In this document: piece by piece, positions 31,598 through 40,866 of the stretch | How positions within the stretch are numbered: position 1 is the first letter of the stretch | How the letters are laid out: each line of letters begins with the position of its first letter | NCBI GenBank assembly: GCA_001647635.1 | Contig: CP014761.1 | Span: 496,001-560,000, forward strand | Reading direction: 5' to 3' | DNA length: 64,000 bases | Source of the DNA: Leifsonia xyli | GTDB taxonomy: Bacteria > Actinomycetota > Actinomycetes > Actinomycetales > Microbacteriaceae | Notes under the pieces: generated by a model | What the model was told of the DNA's origin: nothing | Seen by the model: the letters and a program-made list of their open reading frames with translations, nothing else | Databases searched by the model: none | Program-made: the position numbers and the translations under genes

Positions 31598-34189
31598 ATG
31601 GCAACCAGCTACTCCGCGGCGACAAGCAAGAGCATTCCGCTCATCGTTCAGGCGGGTTCACCTGACCCCAAGGTCAGGGCGGCGGCACTCAACCAAGGGC
31701 ACGCGCATCGCGAGATCCCCGAGCCTGTTCTGACACTTCTCGAGTGGGACGAGGACTCAGATGTCTGCTTCGCGGCGGCGGATTTCAGACGGTCGTCACA
31801 GGAACGTGAGCAGGCATACGGCCGCTTGTACGCAGACCCTCGGTTGAGCGCCCATGAGGTGTTTCGTCGAGCCCCATATCTATTGCCCAAGCATGCGCTG
31901 GAAACGTCCGCGCTCTGGCACGAGCCCGAGTTTCGGATTCGGGTCGCCGAAATGGCCCGCTACCCAGACCACCGAATCCTCTATGTTTTGTCACGGGACG
32001 CCGTCAACGGCGTTAGGCGAGCTGTCGCATCGAGCAGGGACGTTCCGGACTCTGTCCTACGGGAGCTGAAGCGCGACGGAGAACCCACCGTTGCGCAGCT
32101 CGCGAAGAAGCACATCAAGGACCGAAGACGCGGCATAGATGCGCTCAGCAAGTCCCAAACGGAACGGGGAGAGCTCGCTGCGTGGAGCCTTGCCGTCGAC
32201 CGGTTACTCAAAGCATCGGATGCAAGCGTCGGAGAACTCGTCGAGTTGTTAATCGCCGAGTCCCTGGCGTTACCCACAGCGAGGATCATAGAGCAGTCGT
32301 GGGTTCCATCCCGGATTCTCGCCTCACTCGTCTCTGGTCGCGACAAACAGCGTCAGGTTGTCCTGACCGCCATCGCCGCCCATCCGAACACCCCCGGTGA
32401 GACGCTGGATGAACTTGCGCACGGAATCTGGGGCGAGGAGCCTGCGCTCCTCGCACTCCGCAACCCAAGCCTTCCCACGCAGACTCTGATCGAGCTCGCG
32501 AGCACGGCCCGGCAGCCCGGGCGATGGAAGCTCGAAGCACTATGGGCCAACCCCTCCATGCCCGAAAGTCTGATCCTCAGTAAGCCCGCGAATGTCGGCG
32601 CGCGGATCGGCATAGCCCAAAATAGTGCCGCACCCGACTTCGTTCTTGCGGCACTCGCACGGGATGAAGACATCTCCGTCCGCGCGGCCGTCGCCACAAA
32701 TCCGGCCGCGCCCGTAGATGTTCTGCTCAAGTTGGCCGGCAATTCCGAGGAGGAGTTCTTCACCTCGATTGTTGGCGCGCTTGCGTCCAACGTCCGGCTT
32801 CCCCGCATCGCGCTCGACACCCTGCTCTCACATCCCACCGCGAAGGTCTGGATAGCGCAAGCACCGCACACTCCCTCCGACGTACTAGTCCAGCTCGCAA
32901 CTGACGACGATCCTCAGGTGCGTTGGACCGCCGCAAGCAACCCGTCAACACCGGAGTCGGTACTCGAAGGGCTCTCTAACGACGAGGCCGTCAGATTCGT
33001 CAACAAGACCTGGTCCCCTGATCTGGTTCGCATGACAGAAGCGACGAGACGCGCAAGGGAAGCATATGAGTCCTCGCCACTGCCAAAGCCGTCATCCCCG
33101 GCAGAAGCAGCAGCGGTTTTCATTGCCGCGCTGCCCGAAGATGAGCGCGGCGACCTTGTGACGCATGGTTCACCGCCCGACATTGCCCAGTCGGAGTTCA
33201 TCCTCGCGGCCCTCGTGAATGACCCTTCGCCCTCCGTGCGGGGTTCGGTTGTACACAGGGCCGGTGAAGAGGTCCTGACGGTCCTTTCCTCTGACCCCGA
33301 TCAGAGCGTCCGCTTTGCCGTCGCGTGGACAACCGCGAACCCCGCCCTGTTGAATACGATGTCGCGGGATCCGTACGCGAAGAACGCCGTCGTGGCCAAC
33401 CCCGCCACACCCGCTAGCGTCCTGTGGACGTTCATGGACTCGAGCTCAGAGCTCGACCTTGAGCTTCTGGCACAACACCCGAACGCAACCGCCGAGGTGC
33501 TCGACCGATTGGCCCGTTTGGAGCACTCCAGCGAAAAGGTGCGCAGCATCATCGCCAAACACCCAAACGTCGGACCTGAAACGCTAACGATGCTCGCTAA
33601 CGACGGCCAGGCTATCGTCCGGCAGTTCGTCGCCGCCAATCGTAGAACTCCCACTTCTGTGCTCGCCCGTCTCAGCACCGACGACGATCAACTTGTCCGG
33701 GCGATCCTGGCGCTGAACAAGCACACGCCCGTGCCCACTCTCGAGCACCTTTCGACGGACCCCGTGGATCAAGTACGCCAACTCATCGCCATCAACCGTC
33801 GCGCGCCAGGACGCCTCTGGGGCGCACTCACGCTCGACGCTGATCCCGTCGTCCGCTCGTTAGCCGATGAGAATATGACCCCTGCCATCGAAGAGCGCCG
33901 TCGGCTTGCCGCGGACCCTCGAACGGCCAAGGACCTGCTCGACCTCTTGGCGAGCGACCACGACCCCGACGTTCGGCGGGCGGTCGCCGCCAACCCTAGC
34001 TCGCCCGCCGATGCGCTTGCGCGGCTGTCCAGCGACGTCGACGTCGGGATCCGGCTCCTTGTCGCTCGACGAGCCGACGCGACGGGAGAAATCATCTCTA
34101 AGCTCACAACCGACGTGAAGTGGTCCGTGCGAAGAACAGCTCGATCCACGCAGCGTCGCAACATCGCCCAGACAAACTGGCCTGTCTAA
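31598..34189 (+). CDS. Variant leucine-rich repeat (LRV) protein, 863 residues
   Basis: Almost the whole length consists of repeats of about 24 residues of the LRV type, each with a turn like NPxTPxxVLxxLAxDxDxxVR (for example NPSTPESVLEGLSND, HPNTPGETLDELAHG, NPSSPADALARLSSD). They form a curved helical solenoid that usually binds proteins. The middle (about 475-510) has a non-repeat acidic linker (RRAREAYESSPLPKPSSPAEAA). No signal peptide or membrane helix, so cytoplasmic. No ribosome site is evident before ATG. Role unknown; possible scaffold or recognition protein. Confidence 0.85.
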   Translation: MATSYSAATSKSIPLIVQAGSPDPKVRAAALNQGHAHREIPEPVLTLLEWDEDSDVCFAAADFRRSSQEREQAYGRLYADPRLSAHEVFRRAPYLLPKHALETSALWHEPEFRIRVAEMARYPDHRILYVLSRDAVNGVRRAVASSRDVPDSVLRELKRDGEPTVAQLAKKHIKDRRRGIDALSKSQTERGELAAWSLAVDRLLKASDASVGELVELLIAESLALPTARIIEQSWVPSRILASLVSGRDKQRQVVLTAIAAHPNTPGETLDELAHGIWGEEPALLALRNPSLPTQTLIELASTARQPGRWKLEALWANPSMPESLILSKPANVGARIGIAQNSAAPDFVLAALARDEDISVRAAVATNPAAPVDVLLKLAGNSEEEFFTSIVGALASNVRLPRIALDTLLSHPTAKVWIAQAPHTPSDVLVQLATDDDPQVRWTAASNPSTPESVLEGLSNDEAVRFVNKTWSPDLVRMTEATRRAREAYESSPLPKPSSPAEAAAVFIAALPEDERGDLVTHGSPPDIAQSEFILAALVNDPSPSVRGSVVHRAGEEVLTVLSSDPDQSVRFAVAWTTANPALLNTMSRDPYAKNAVVANPATPASVLWTFMDSSSELDLELLAQHPNATAEVLDRLARLEHSSEKVRSIIAKHPNVGPETLTMLANDGQAIVRQFVAANRRTPTSVLARLSTDDDQLVRAILALNKHTPVPTLEHLSTDPVDQVRQLIAINRRAPGRLWGALTLDADPVVRSLADENMTPAIEERRRLAADPRTAKDLLDLLASDHDPDVRRAVAANPSSPADALARLSSDVDVGIRLLVARRADATGEIISKLTTDVKWSVRRTARSTQRRNIAQTNWPV

Positions 34190-34640
34190 GCCCGACCTGA
34201 GTCAATCTCACATGCCCGGGACGACGTCTTCCACTGTTGAGCACGCCTCGGCATCCAAGGCTCCGCTTGCCCGATTTCTGCCAAACGTGAAACTCCGGCA
34301 ACTGGCACTTGAACCCGCCCCGCATACGGCTGTCTTCATGCCAATCCGCATGAAAACGGGGCCTCTCGCGCTGCTTCCCCGATAGTTGTTTTGTCACAGA
34401 AGCCGCGGCCTCCAGGCTCCAACCGCTCCCTTGCCAGACCGCTCGCCTCCGCTAGGTCTCGATCGTTGCACGCGCTGCCGACATTCTGCAAACACCGTCT
34501 CCGACTTGCGCTGGCTCAGTTCCAAGTGCCCGACCCGGTAACGACAGATCTTTGGCTAGTTAGCTAGCTATAGAGCCCCTGGCTATCTAGCTCTAAAGCT
34601 CCGTGGCTAGCTAGCTAGCTAGCTAGCTCTATAGTCCCCA
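34190..34640. other. Intergenic region, no gene seen
   Basis: 451 bases between the LRV gene and a gene remnant. The first 350 bases show nothing recognisable; the end holds the CTAG array. Confidence 0.5.
34555..34633 (+). repeat. CTAG/TAGC array with 9-bp inverted repeat
   Basis: Eight CTAG tetramers within about 80 bases, five of them in tandem at 34604-34626. CTATAGAGC at 34567-34575 and GCTCTATAG at 34625-34633 are exact inverted repeats that enclose the array. CTAG is normally rare in bacterial DNA. Confidence 0.8.
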
Positions 34641-34912
34641 ACACGGCCAGATGACACCGTCCGCTACCTGCACGACGAGGTGCTCCCTGCATATCGCGCG
34701 TACTCGGACTCGTTGGCGAAAATCGAACCGGATACCGCCGACCTGGCAGACGCCCACGCGACCCTCGGACAGGCGGTGACCGAGATGACCACCGCAATCG
34801 GATCGTGCGTGCGAGCACCATCGACGGCGACCTGCGCCGATGCGTTGACAGAACCGACCCACGCGACCGGATTGGATCGAGGCCGTCATGCACGCCGACG
34901 CGGGTCTCTGAC
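34641..34912 (+). pseudogene. C-terminal remnant of an unknown gene
   Basis: An open stretch reads DDTVRYLHDEVLPAYRAYSD, KIEPDTADLADAHATLGQAV, then a frame change near 34870 leads to IEAVMHADAGL and a stop. It has no start codon or promoter and is bordered by the CTAG array. It looks like the 3' part of a helical protein gene cut off by rearrangement. Confidence 0.4.
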
Positions 34913-35626
34913 ACGCTCAGGGCGCACGCGGAGCGCGCCGAGCACGAACAGTCCGAAGACGAGCAGGACGGTGTCTCCGCCGATCATCAGCCCCCAGCGC
35001 CAACTCGCGCTGACGTTGCCGAGGGCGAGTGCCATGTCGGTGACGGCGTGGATGAGGATGAGGGGCCACATGGCGAGCCCGCGCAGTCGGAGCCCGGCGA
35101 GTCCTACTCCGTAGCACGCTGCGCCGACGACCTGAGCTGCCGTGACCGCGACGTTCGCTCCGAATGCGATGTTGGACAGATGAGCGAGGCCGAACAGGGC
35201 CGAGGAGAGCAGTGCCGCACGGAGCGGAGTCCAGGTGCGGAGGGCGTCCAGGACGAGTCCGCGGAACCACAGCTCCTCGTACACCCCCGTGGCGAGGTAG
35301 CCGATGACCAGCACGACCACGGCCTGGGCGCTCGCGTCCTTCAGTCCGCCGGCGAACGGGGCCAGCACGACCAGGAGGGGCAGGACGAGGAGTGCCGGAG
35401 GGCAGGATCCATTCCGCAGGAGTCGCGGCTTGCGGACGAGGACGACGACGACAGCGAAGACGGCGAGCAGCAGGACGGCGATGAACCTCTGGGTCATCAT
35501 GTCGAGCTGCGGCGCGACGAGCGCGAGCAGGCCTGCGCTGGCGATGGTGGCGGCGACGGTGAGGATCCAGAGGGAGATCGCGGTGGCCGCAGGTCGTCGG
35601 ACGACGGCGTTGACTGGGGTGAGCAT
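34886..35626 (-). CDS. CPBP-family intramembrane metalloprotease
   Basis: A 246-residue protein with about seven hydrophobic helices. It has the CPBP/Abi motifs: EExxxR in YEELWFRG, FGLAHL with a conserved His, and HAVTDM. These form the metal site in the membrane-embedded (Rce1-like) protease family. Substrate unknown; bacterial members are often linked to bacteriocin immunity or maturation. The leaderless ATG is preceded by TACTGT. It lies downstream of a two-component pair on the same strand (gap 95 bases). Confidence 0.86.
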   Translation of the reverse strand: MLTPVNAVVRRPAATAISLWILTVAATIASAGLLALVAPQLDMMTQRFIAVLLLAVFAVVVVLVRKPRLLRNGSCPPALLVLPLLVVLAPFAGGLKDASAQAVVVLVIGYLATGVYEELWFRGLVLDALRTWTPLRAALLSSALFGLAHLSNIAFGANVAVTAAQVVGAACYGVGLAGLRLRGLAMWPLILIHAVTDMALALGNVSASWRWGLMIGGDTVLLVFGLFVLGALRVRPERVRDPRRRA

Positions 35627-35632
35627 GCGCCG

Positions 35633-35638
35633 ACAGTA
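35633..35638 (-). promoter_or_regulatory. -10 box TACTGT, leaderless start at 35626
   Basis: TACTGT ends 6 bases before the protease ATG on the minus strand. Confidence 0.55.
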
Positions 35639-35721
35639 TCCGCGCAGGGAAGGCCCTCGGATCGTGCCGGAGTCGGATTACCGGCTGATCGTACCTCCGC
35701 CCTCGGTAGGAGGGTGAGGCG

Positions 35722-36378
35722 TCAAACCGCGCCGGTACGGAAGGCGTAGATCACCAGCTGAGCGCGGTCGCGACTGCCCGTCTTGGAGAGCAGGCTCCCG
35801 ATGTGCGTCTTCGCGGTCGCCATGCTGATGTGGAGCCGCGCGGTGATCTCGTCGTTGGAGAGGCCCTCGGCGATGAGCTGCAGCACCTCCTGTTCCCGAG
35901 CGGTGAGCGCCACCGCGGTAGGCGCATCGGAGGCCGGGGTGCTGGCAGGCTGTTGCGTTGCGAGGGCGTCGAGCAGCCGCCGCTGCACCGACGGGTCGAG
36001 TTGGGCGTCGCCGGCCGCGACGGAGCGGAGCGCGCGTTCGATGTCCTCGGCGGACGAGTCTTTGGTGAGGTAGCCGCGGGCGCCCGCGCGGAGTGCCCGG
36101 AATACCCAGGCGTCGTCGTCGTAGGTGGTCATCACGACGACGCGGATGTGCGGCAGCTCGGCGAGGATCTGCGCGGTCGCCTCGACGCCATCGAGGTGGG
36201 GCATGTTGAGGTCCATCAGGACCAGATCCGGTTGGCTGGTTCGAGCTTGGCGCACGGCGTCGTCGCCGTCGATGGCGGTGCCGACGACGGTGATGCCCTC
36301 GATGAGCCCGAGCAGCAAGGCGACGCCGTCGCGCACGATCTTCTGGTCATCGGCGACCAGCACGCGGAGCTCATTCAC
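35722..36378 (-). CDS. NarL-family response regulator
   Basis: A 218-residue regulator; its GTG overlaps the kinase stop (GTGA). Receiver with VLVADDQ, phosphoacceptor Asp in LVLMDLNMPHLDG and Lys in LTKDSSAED. An Ala/Thr/Pro linker is followed by the LuxR HTH LTAREQEVLQLIAEG, LSNDEITARLHISMATAKTHIGSLL. It may control the CPBP protease gene downstream. Confidence 0.92.
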   Translation of the reverse strand: MNELRVLVADDQKIVRDGVALLLGLIEGITVVGTAIDGDDAVRQARTSQPDLVLMDLNMPHLDGVEATAQILAELPHIRVVVMTTYDDDAWVFRALRAGARGYLTKDSSAEDIERALRSVAAGDAQLDPSVQRRLLDALATQQPASTPASDAPTAVALTAREQEVLQLIAEGLSNDEITARLHISMATAKTHIGSLLSKTGSRDRAQLVIYAFRTGAV

Positions 36379-37520
36379 GCGGGCACTTCCGTTCGCGACA
36401 GGGGCAGGGAACAGCTGGTCTCGAAGCCGTCCTCGGTGGGTCCGCCAGTGAACTCGCCTCCGAGGGCCTGGGCGCGCTCGGCCAGGCCGGAGAGGCCGAA
36501 CCCGGTGGCGAGCATTTCCGACGGGGCACTGCCGGCGTTTCGGACACTGACGACGACCTCGTCGGGTGACCACCGCAGTTCGATGGCCACGGATCGGCTG
36601 TCGGCGGCGTGCTTGCGGACATTGCTCAGTGACTCCTGGACGGTGCGGAACACCGCGAGACCGATATCGCCGTCCACGGCCACCGGCTCGCCCGATTGGT
36701 GCAATCGAGCGGGGATCCCCGTGTCCCGGGAGAAGGAGGTCACCAGAGTCGGAAGGTCAGCGAGATTCGCGAGCGCCTCGCCGCGCAGCGCTGCGATGGC
36801 CCGCTTGCCCTCGGCGACCCCGTCGCGGGCCGACTTCTGCGCCAGCGCGAGTTGCTCCAGGACGCGCGGGTCCGTGTGCGTCCGCTCGCCCAGCAGGCGG
36901 GCGGCTTCCAGCTGCAGGCTCAGGCCCGACAGCGTGTGCGCGAGGACGTCGTGCAGTTCTCGCGCGAGGCGGGCCCGCTCGCCGAGCGCTGCCGCGTCGT
37001 CGCGCGCCTTGCGGGTCTCCGCCTCCTGCCGCAGCAGCTGCTCGGCGCGCACCGTGGCGTCGCGCTTGAGGGCCGCGAAAGAGGAGGCCGCGAAGAAGAA
37101 CAGGAGGCCCAGCACGATGTTGAGCAGCGCGTTCCAGGGGTGGTCGCTGGTGACCGCCTCAGCCGCGGCGACTAGAACGAGCACCGGGATCGACGCGAGC
37201 AACGCCGGTCGCGGCGGCATGCTCAGCGCGATGGCGGACACGGCGACGAATCCGGCGACGAAGCCAGGGCCCCACGGTTGCCAGAGGTCGAGGACGGCGC
37301 CGGCCAGGCCGTACAGCGCGAACCCCGCAACGCGCCAGCGCATCAGCGAGGTGGGGAGGAGCAGGGCAGGGGTCCAGATCCCCGCGGATAGGAGGACGAC
37401 GAGCACAAACAGCTCGCGCGGCACGGACTGCGGCGGTTCCGAGAGCAGGCACACGGCGGCGACGACGCCTGCCACCGCCGCACCCAGCTGCGTGAAGGAG
37501 AAGGTCAGGTATCGCCTCAT
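36375..37520 (-). CDS. NarL/DesK-type sensor histidine kinase
   Basis: A 381-residue kinase with five or six helices in the first 145 residues, a coiled segment, the HisKA_3 box RLARELHDVLAHTLSGLSLQ with the phosphoacceptor His, and an HATPase domain (FRTVQESLSNVRKHA, GFGLSGLAERAQALGG). ATG 6 bases after TAGTGT. Overlaps its regulator. Confidence 0.92.
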   Translation of the reverse strand: MRRYLTFSFTQLGAAVAGVVAAVCLLSEPPQSVPRELFVLVVLLSAGIWTPALLLPTSLMRWRVAGFALYGLAGAVLDLWQPWGPGFVAGFVAVSAIALSMPPRPALLASIPVLVLVAAAEAVTSDHPWNALLNIVLGLLFFFAASSFAALKRDATVRAEQLLRQEAETRKARDDAAALGERARLARELHDVLAHTLSGLSLQLEAARLLGERTHTDPRVLEQLALAQKSARDGVAEGKRAIAALRGEALANLADLPTLVTSFSRDTGIPARLHQSGEPVAVDGDIGLAVFRTVQESLSNVRKHAADSRSVAIELRWSPDEVVVSVRNAGSAPSEMLATGFGLSGLAERAQALGGEFTGGPTEDGFETSCSLPLSRTEVPA

Positions 37521-37526
37521 GCTCCA

Positions 37527-37532
37527 ACACTA
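37527..37532 (-). promoter_or_regulatory. -10 box TAGTGT, leaderless start at 37520
   Basis: TAGTGT ends 6 bases before the kinase ATG on the minus strand. Confidence 0.55.
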
Positions 37533-37702
37533 GAAGAGTCGGAATACGCCGGATCGGCCCGAGGTAGGAGAACTTTGGCACGCGGAATCCAACTCTGGGC
37601 CGAGGACCCTCGGGCCCGGCACAGACACGATCGACTCATGACGACCCCGGAACGCTTCGAAGGTGCGCACGCACGCCTTATTCACCGTCAAGGAAAGACA
37701 CT

Positions 37703-38212
37703 ATGACCGTCGACCAATATCTCCTGAACATCGGGCTTCTCGCCTTCATTTTGATCTCCAACCTTGGCGCGCGAAAAGTGTCGTCGCTCCGGCTTCTCCT
37801 TCCCGTGCTGATCGCCGCAGTGTGCGGTGGTTTGTTCCTCACCGACGTCCCCACTGCTGGCAACGATGTTCTGCTCGAGGCCATCGGAATTGGCGCGGGG
37901 ATGGCTTTAGGAGTCGCCGCAGGGTTCTTCATGCGAGCGGACGTGCGTGACGGTGTGACCGTGCTGCGTGCGGGGTGGTCATATGCGCTGCTGTGGATAG
38001 TCGTCATCGGCGGACGAATGCTTTTCGCCTACGGTGCGGACCATTGGTTCCCCGCACAGATCGCCGATTTCTCGATGTCTGCGCGAATTACAGGTGCGCC
38101 AGCATGGGCGGCTACCTTCATTCTGATGGCCTTGGCGATGGTCGTGGCGAGGGTCGCGACCACCACTCTGCGCACATGGCCCCTCAGGCCGTGGCGCGCG
38201 ACGACCCGATGA
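37703..38212 (+). CDS. 169-residue membrane protein
   Basis: ATG with AAGGAAAG. Five hydrophobic helices and short loops (ISNLGARKVSSLRLL, FFMRADVRDGVTVLRAG). The layout resembles small DUF1453/CcdC-like membrane proteins, but I cannot assign it. Its stop overlaps the acetyltransferase start (ATGA). Confidence 0.7.
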   Translation: MTVDQYLLNIGLLAFILISNLGARKVSSLRLLLPVLIAAVCGGLFLTDVPTAGNDVLLEAIGIGAGMALGVAAGFFMRADVRDGVTVLRAGWSYALLWIVVIGGRMLFAYGADHWFPAQIADFSMSARITGAPAWAATFILMALAMVVARVATTTLRTWPLRPWRATTR

Positions 38213-38970
38213 GCGCTGACATGAGACAGAACACCGCGCGAAGCGCGCCACTGAGGAGGGCCCGGGAACTGTTCACCTCGACGCATCTCGTGCGCGGAGG
38301 GACCGTTGGTCAAGACAGCGGGCTGACATGGTTCCGTACGGACGCTCCTCACGAAGAGCTGAACGCGGTGCTTGCGGTGACCGGCGACCGCATCGACGAT
38401 GCCGTCCGGGCGATGGGCGATGCTCCGGCGCTCTGGCATTCCTGGCCAGGCGACCCGCGCTTCGACGTCGAAGCTCGCCTCCGGCAGCGTGGCTTCCGGT
38501 TCGTCGAAGAGGAACCGGTGATGGTGCTTTCACTGGACGACGGCCACGCGTTGCCGCCTGTCCGGTCTGTGCCGGGGCTGCGAATCCAACTGGTCGCAGA
38601 CAGGGAGTCCCTCGCGGAGTGGGTTCGCGTCTGGACGGGCCGCACTGATCCCGATCTCGTGGCCGCCCTCGCTGATACGGGTCTCGGACGCCCCGCAGCC
38701 GTCCACCACCTTCTCGCTCGGTTGAACGGGGAACCGATCGGCTGCGCAGCGGCCGTCGTCACCGACTCCGTCGTCGGGGTCGAGCATGTGATCACCTCCG
38801 AGGCACACCGCGGGAAAGGGGTCGGAACGGCGCTCACCATCGCCGCGGTCGAGGAAGGAACCACGCGCGGCGCGATCGCGGCGGTGTTGACCGCCTCTCC
38901 CGATGGGCTCGGGATCTATCGGCGACTCGGATTCGAGGAACATGCAGCTGTGCGCCGACTCGCTCTGTGA
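38209..38970 (+). CDS. GNAT-family N-acetyltransferase
   Basis: A 253-residue protein. The C-terminal half is a GNAT fold: PIGCAAAVVTDSVVGVEHVI (strands 3-4), the acetyl-CoA loop HRGKGVGTALT, and YRRLGFEEH near the end. The N-terminal half appears to be a second, degenerate GNAT-like domain that may set substrate choice. ATG overlaps the preceding stop, so it is coupled to the membrane protein. Substrate unknown. Confidence 0.85.
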   Translation: MSADMRQNTARSAPLRRARELFTSTHLVRGGTVGQDSGLTWFRTDAPHEELNAVLAVTGDRIDDAVRAMGDAPALWHSWPGDPRFDVEARLRQRGFRFVEEEPVMVLSLDDGHALPPVRSVPGLRIQLVADRESLAEWVRVWTGRTDPDLVAALADTGLGRPAAVHHLLARLNGEPIGCAAAVVTDSVVGVEHVITSEAHRGKGVGTALTIAAVEEGTTRGAIAAVLTASPDGLGIYRRLGFEEHAAVRRLAL

Positions 38971-39088
38971 ACTGGTGTGTCAGCTGACTCCCCCGTGGTC
39001 AAGATGGCGGGTTCCGCAGACAAGACCCAGAGGCCGCGCTTGGAACTTCCGAGATTCCCCAAATCCGAGGAGAGCAGCCTTGGTCGTT

Positions 39089-39235
39089 TCAGCAAGCCAA
39101 GGGGTCGGCGGGAAGCCCGAGCCGGGATTGGAGACGCTGTGACGCTGCGGCGGCTGCGTCGTTGGGCGCGAACGCGACCTGCATCGCCGCTTCCCAGGTC
39201 GGTGCGGCGACCATCTGGGTGAGCGTCGCCGGGGC
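39089..39235 (-). pseudogene. C-terminal fragment of a 15179-family lipoprotein
   Basis: Reads TLTQMVAAPTWEAAMQ then SQRLQSRLGLPADPLAC and a stop, matching the end of the lipoprotein at 15179 (TSWEAAI, SRLGLPADPMACS). The remainder of the gene, including start and lipobox, is absent. Confidence 0.65.
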
Positions 39236-39262
39236 CCGTTCGCCCCGGTGAACTAGAGGGGA

Positions 39263-39371
39263 ATCGGCGACTCGGTCGTCGCTGTCCCCGCTGGCGCAGA
39301 AGCAATCATAGTCATCGCCAGCCATCAGGGTTCCACCTTCGTCCTCAAGGTCATCGACGCGAGAAGAAGAG
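39263..39371 (+). pseudogene. Fragment of the 3887-family surface repeat
   Basis: IGDSVVAVPAGAEAIIVIAS then HQGSTFVLKVIDAR corresponds to GDSVIALPAGVKAGVVTAS and HQGSSNFVLTVLDAS in the protein at 3887. No start or rest of the gene is present. Confidence 0.65.
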
Positions 39372-39556
39372 CGCACGCACCTCAGCGCCGCCAAAGATCT
39401 ATGTCTGTGGCGGGAAGGGGCTCGGGCGGGACGGGAAGCTCCACTGGAACACGATCGGCTGACGCCCCCTACACTCGCCCCGGAATGGGGGCACATCGCA
39501 GGATGAGGATGTGTCAGGATTATGCCGCCGGCTCAGTTGAGATGGAAGGCCGCTCC

Positions 39557-40609
39557 ATGAATCGACGCACCCCGCTCCTCCTCATCTCTGTAGCCGTCCT
39601 AGCATGCATGATCGTTTCGGGGTGCTCGAGAGATGCCTCCCGGCTCGACACGTCGGGCGGCGGCACCGACATCTCTCGGGTTGACCTGTGCGGCTGGGTG
39701 AACGCATCGACAGCGGCAATGGGTGGGACCTTTGGCGTCGCCGGGCCTGCAGCTGCGGCAACAGCGCAGACCATCCGCCGTTCAGGGGACGTGACCGCCG
39801 TGACATGCGAGGTCCGCAGCCTCGGAACCGGCGGCATCGGCCAAGACGAGACGCTCGGCGAGGTGACCCTTATCCGTGGCGGCGAGGCGGTGAAGGACGC
39901 CAATCCGCGAGGAGTCGCGAAGAAGTACTCCCACGGGTCATACGAAGGGCTCTCCGCCGAGGCGGACTACCCGCCGGCCGCGCTGGTAGCCGTGCAGCTC
40001 GAGGACGGCCTCGTTCTCAACGTCGAAGGCTTCCGCGCCGGTAGCAACGTCGACATGTCGACAACCTCAGCGGCCGGCACCGAACCGCTTATGGCTCAGC
40101 TGCTCGACCAGCGCGACAGCCACCACATCGGCGAAATCCCGAAGGACTCGATGGCAGATGCCTGGGCCTTCTGCGACTCGCTCGGTATCCCGTCCTCACG
40201 CGACAACTTGGGCGTCTCTGCCGGCGACAAGCTCGTAATCAGCGCGACCGGCGAGCCGAACACAAACGGTTCAACCCTCGGCGGCGTGGTGGACCGCGGC
40301 CGGCGTGACTGCAAGATGACGCTCGTCGACCCCAACCCAGGCTCGGCGGACATCTGGCCTTGGAATTCGCCATTCGGCCAGGAGCGAGAGGTCGTAGACA
40401 TCGAGTTCTTCGGCTTCGGCAGCGATGACGACGCAGCCTCGGCCGCCGCCGGAGCGTCGACCTTCCCTCCAGGTAAGGTAGCAGCCGGCAAATGGGCGTA
40501 CGGGGCAAGCCCGTTGGTGCAGAACCCGGGAACCCAAGAACTCTTGCAGCAGCTCAGCGAGAAGGTCGCCGCTGCTGCGGTGCCGGAAGCCCCAGCCGCT
40601 GGCGACTAA
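39557..40609 (+). CDS. Large lipoprotein, 350 residues
   Basis: ATG with GAAGG 7 bases upstream; another in-frame ATG lies five codons earlier. Lipobox VSGC. Two similar halves are likely: DLCGWVNASTAAMGG, VTAVTCEVRSLGTGG in the first and AWAFCDSLGIPSSRD, VDRGRRDCKMTLVD in the second, each with paired Cys, resembling tandem DUF3558-like domains. The C terminus is Ala-rich. Surface-exposed; function unknown. Confidence 0.78.
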   Translation: MNRRTPLLLISVAVLACMIVSGCSRDASRLDTSGGGTDISRVDLCGWVNASTAAMGGTFGVAGPAAAATAQTIRRSGDVTAVTCEVRSLGTGGIGQDETLGEVTLIRGGEAVKDANPRGVAKKYSHGSYEGLSAEADYPPAALVAVQLEDGLVLNVEGFRAGSNVDMSTTSAAGTEPLMAQLLDQRDSHHIGEIPKDSMADAWAFCDSLGIPSSRDNLGVSAGDKLVISATGEPNTNGSTLGGVVDRGRRDCKMTLVDPNPGSADIWPWNSPFGQEREVVDIEFFGFGSDDDAASAAAGASTFPPGKVAAGKWAYGASPLVQNPGTQELLQQLSEKVAAAAVPEAPAAGD

Positions 40610-40866
40610 CTGGCCGATCCGCCGCATATCCCTTTCCGCCCAGGAAGGACCCGCGGGATACCCGAGCTCACCTTCCCGGACGGTGTAGCTGAGGTCTGAA
40701 AGCGCTAGCTGGCTTAACAGGTCTCCGACGTTCACGAGGGGCTTTCCTGGCGTTCCTTGAGGAGACTTCGCATCACGTCGGCGAGGACTTGCCGAGGCGC
40801 CGCTACAGGCGGCGTCGGGATTCAATGCGTGTTGGCCGAGTCACGCCCTTCGATGTGCGCGGCGCG

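Noticed and set aside
34555..34633. CRISPR or microsatellite
   Set aside because: Simple CTAG tandem with an enclosing inverted repeat; no spacer structure. Kept as an unusual repeat instead.
34805..35749. Large plus-strand frame opposite the CPBP protease
   Set aside because: Asp/Glu/Gly-rich shadow typical of GC-rich antisense frames; the opposite strand carries clear protease motifs.
40271..40825. Minus-strand frame over the end of the lipoprotein and the gap to 40867
   Set aside because: Mostly antisense to the lipoprotein; the short part in the gap has no convincing start or family.
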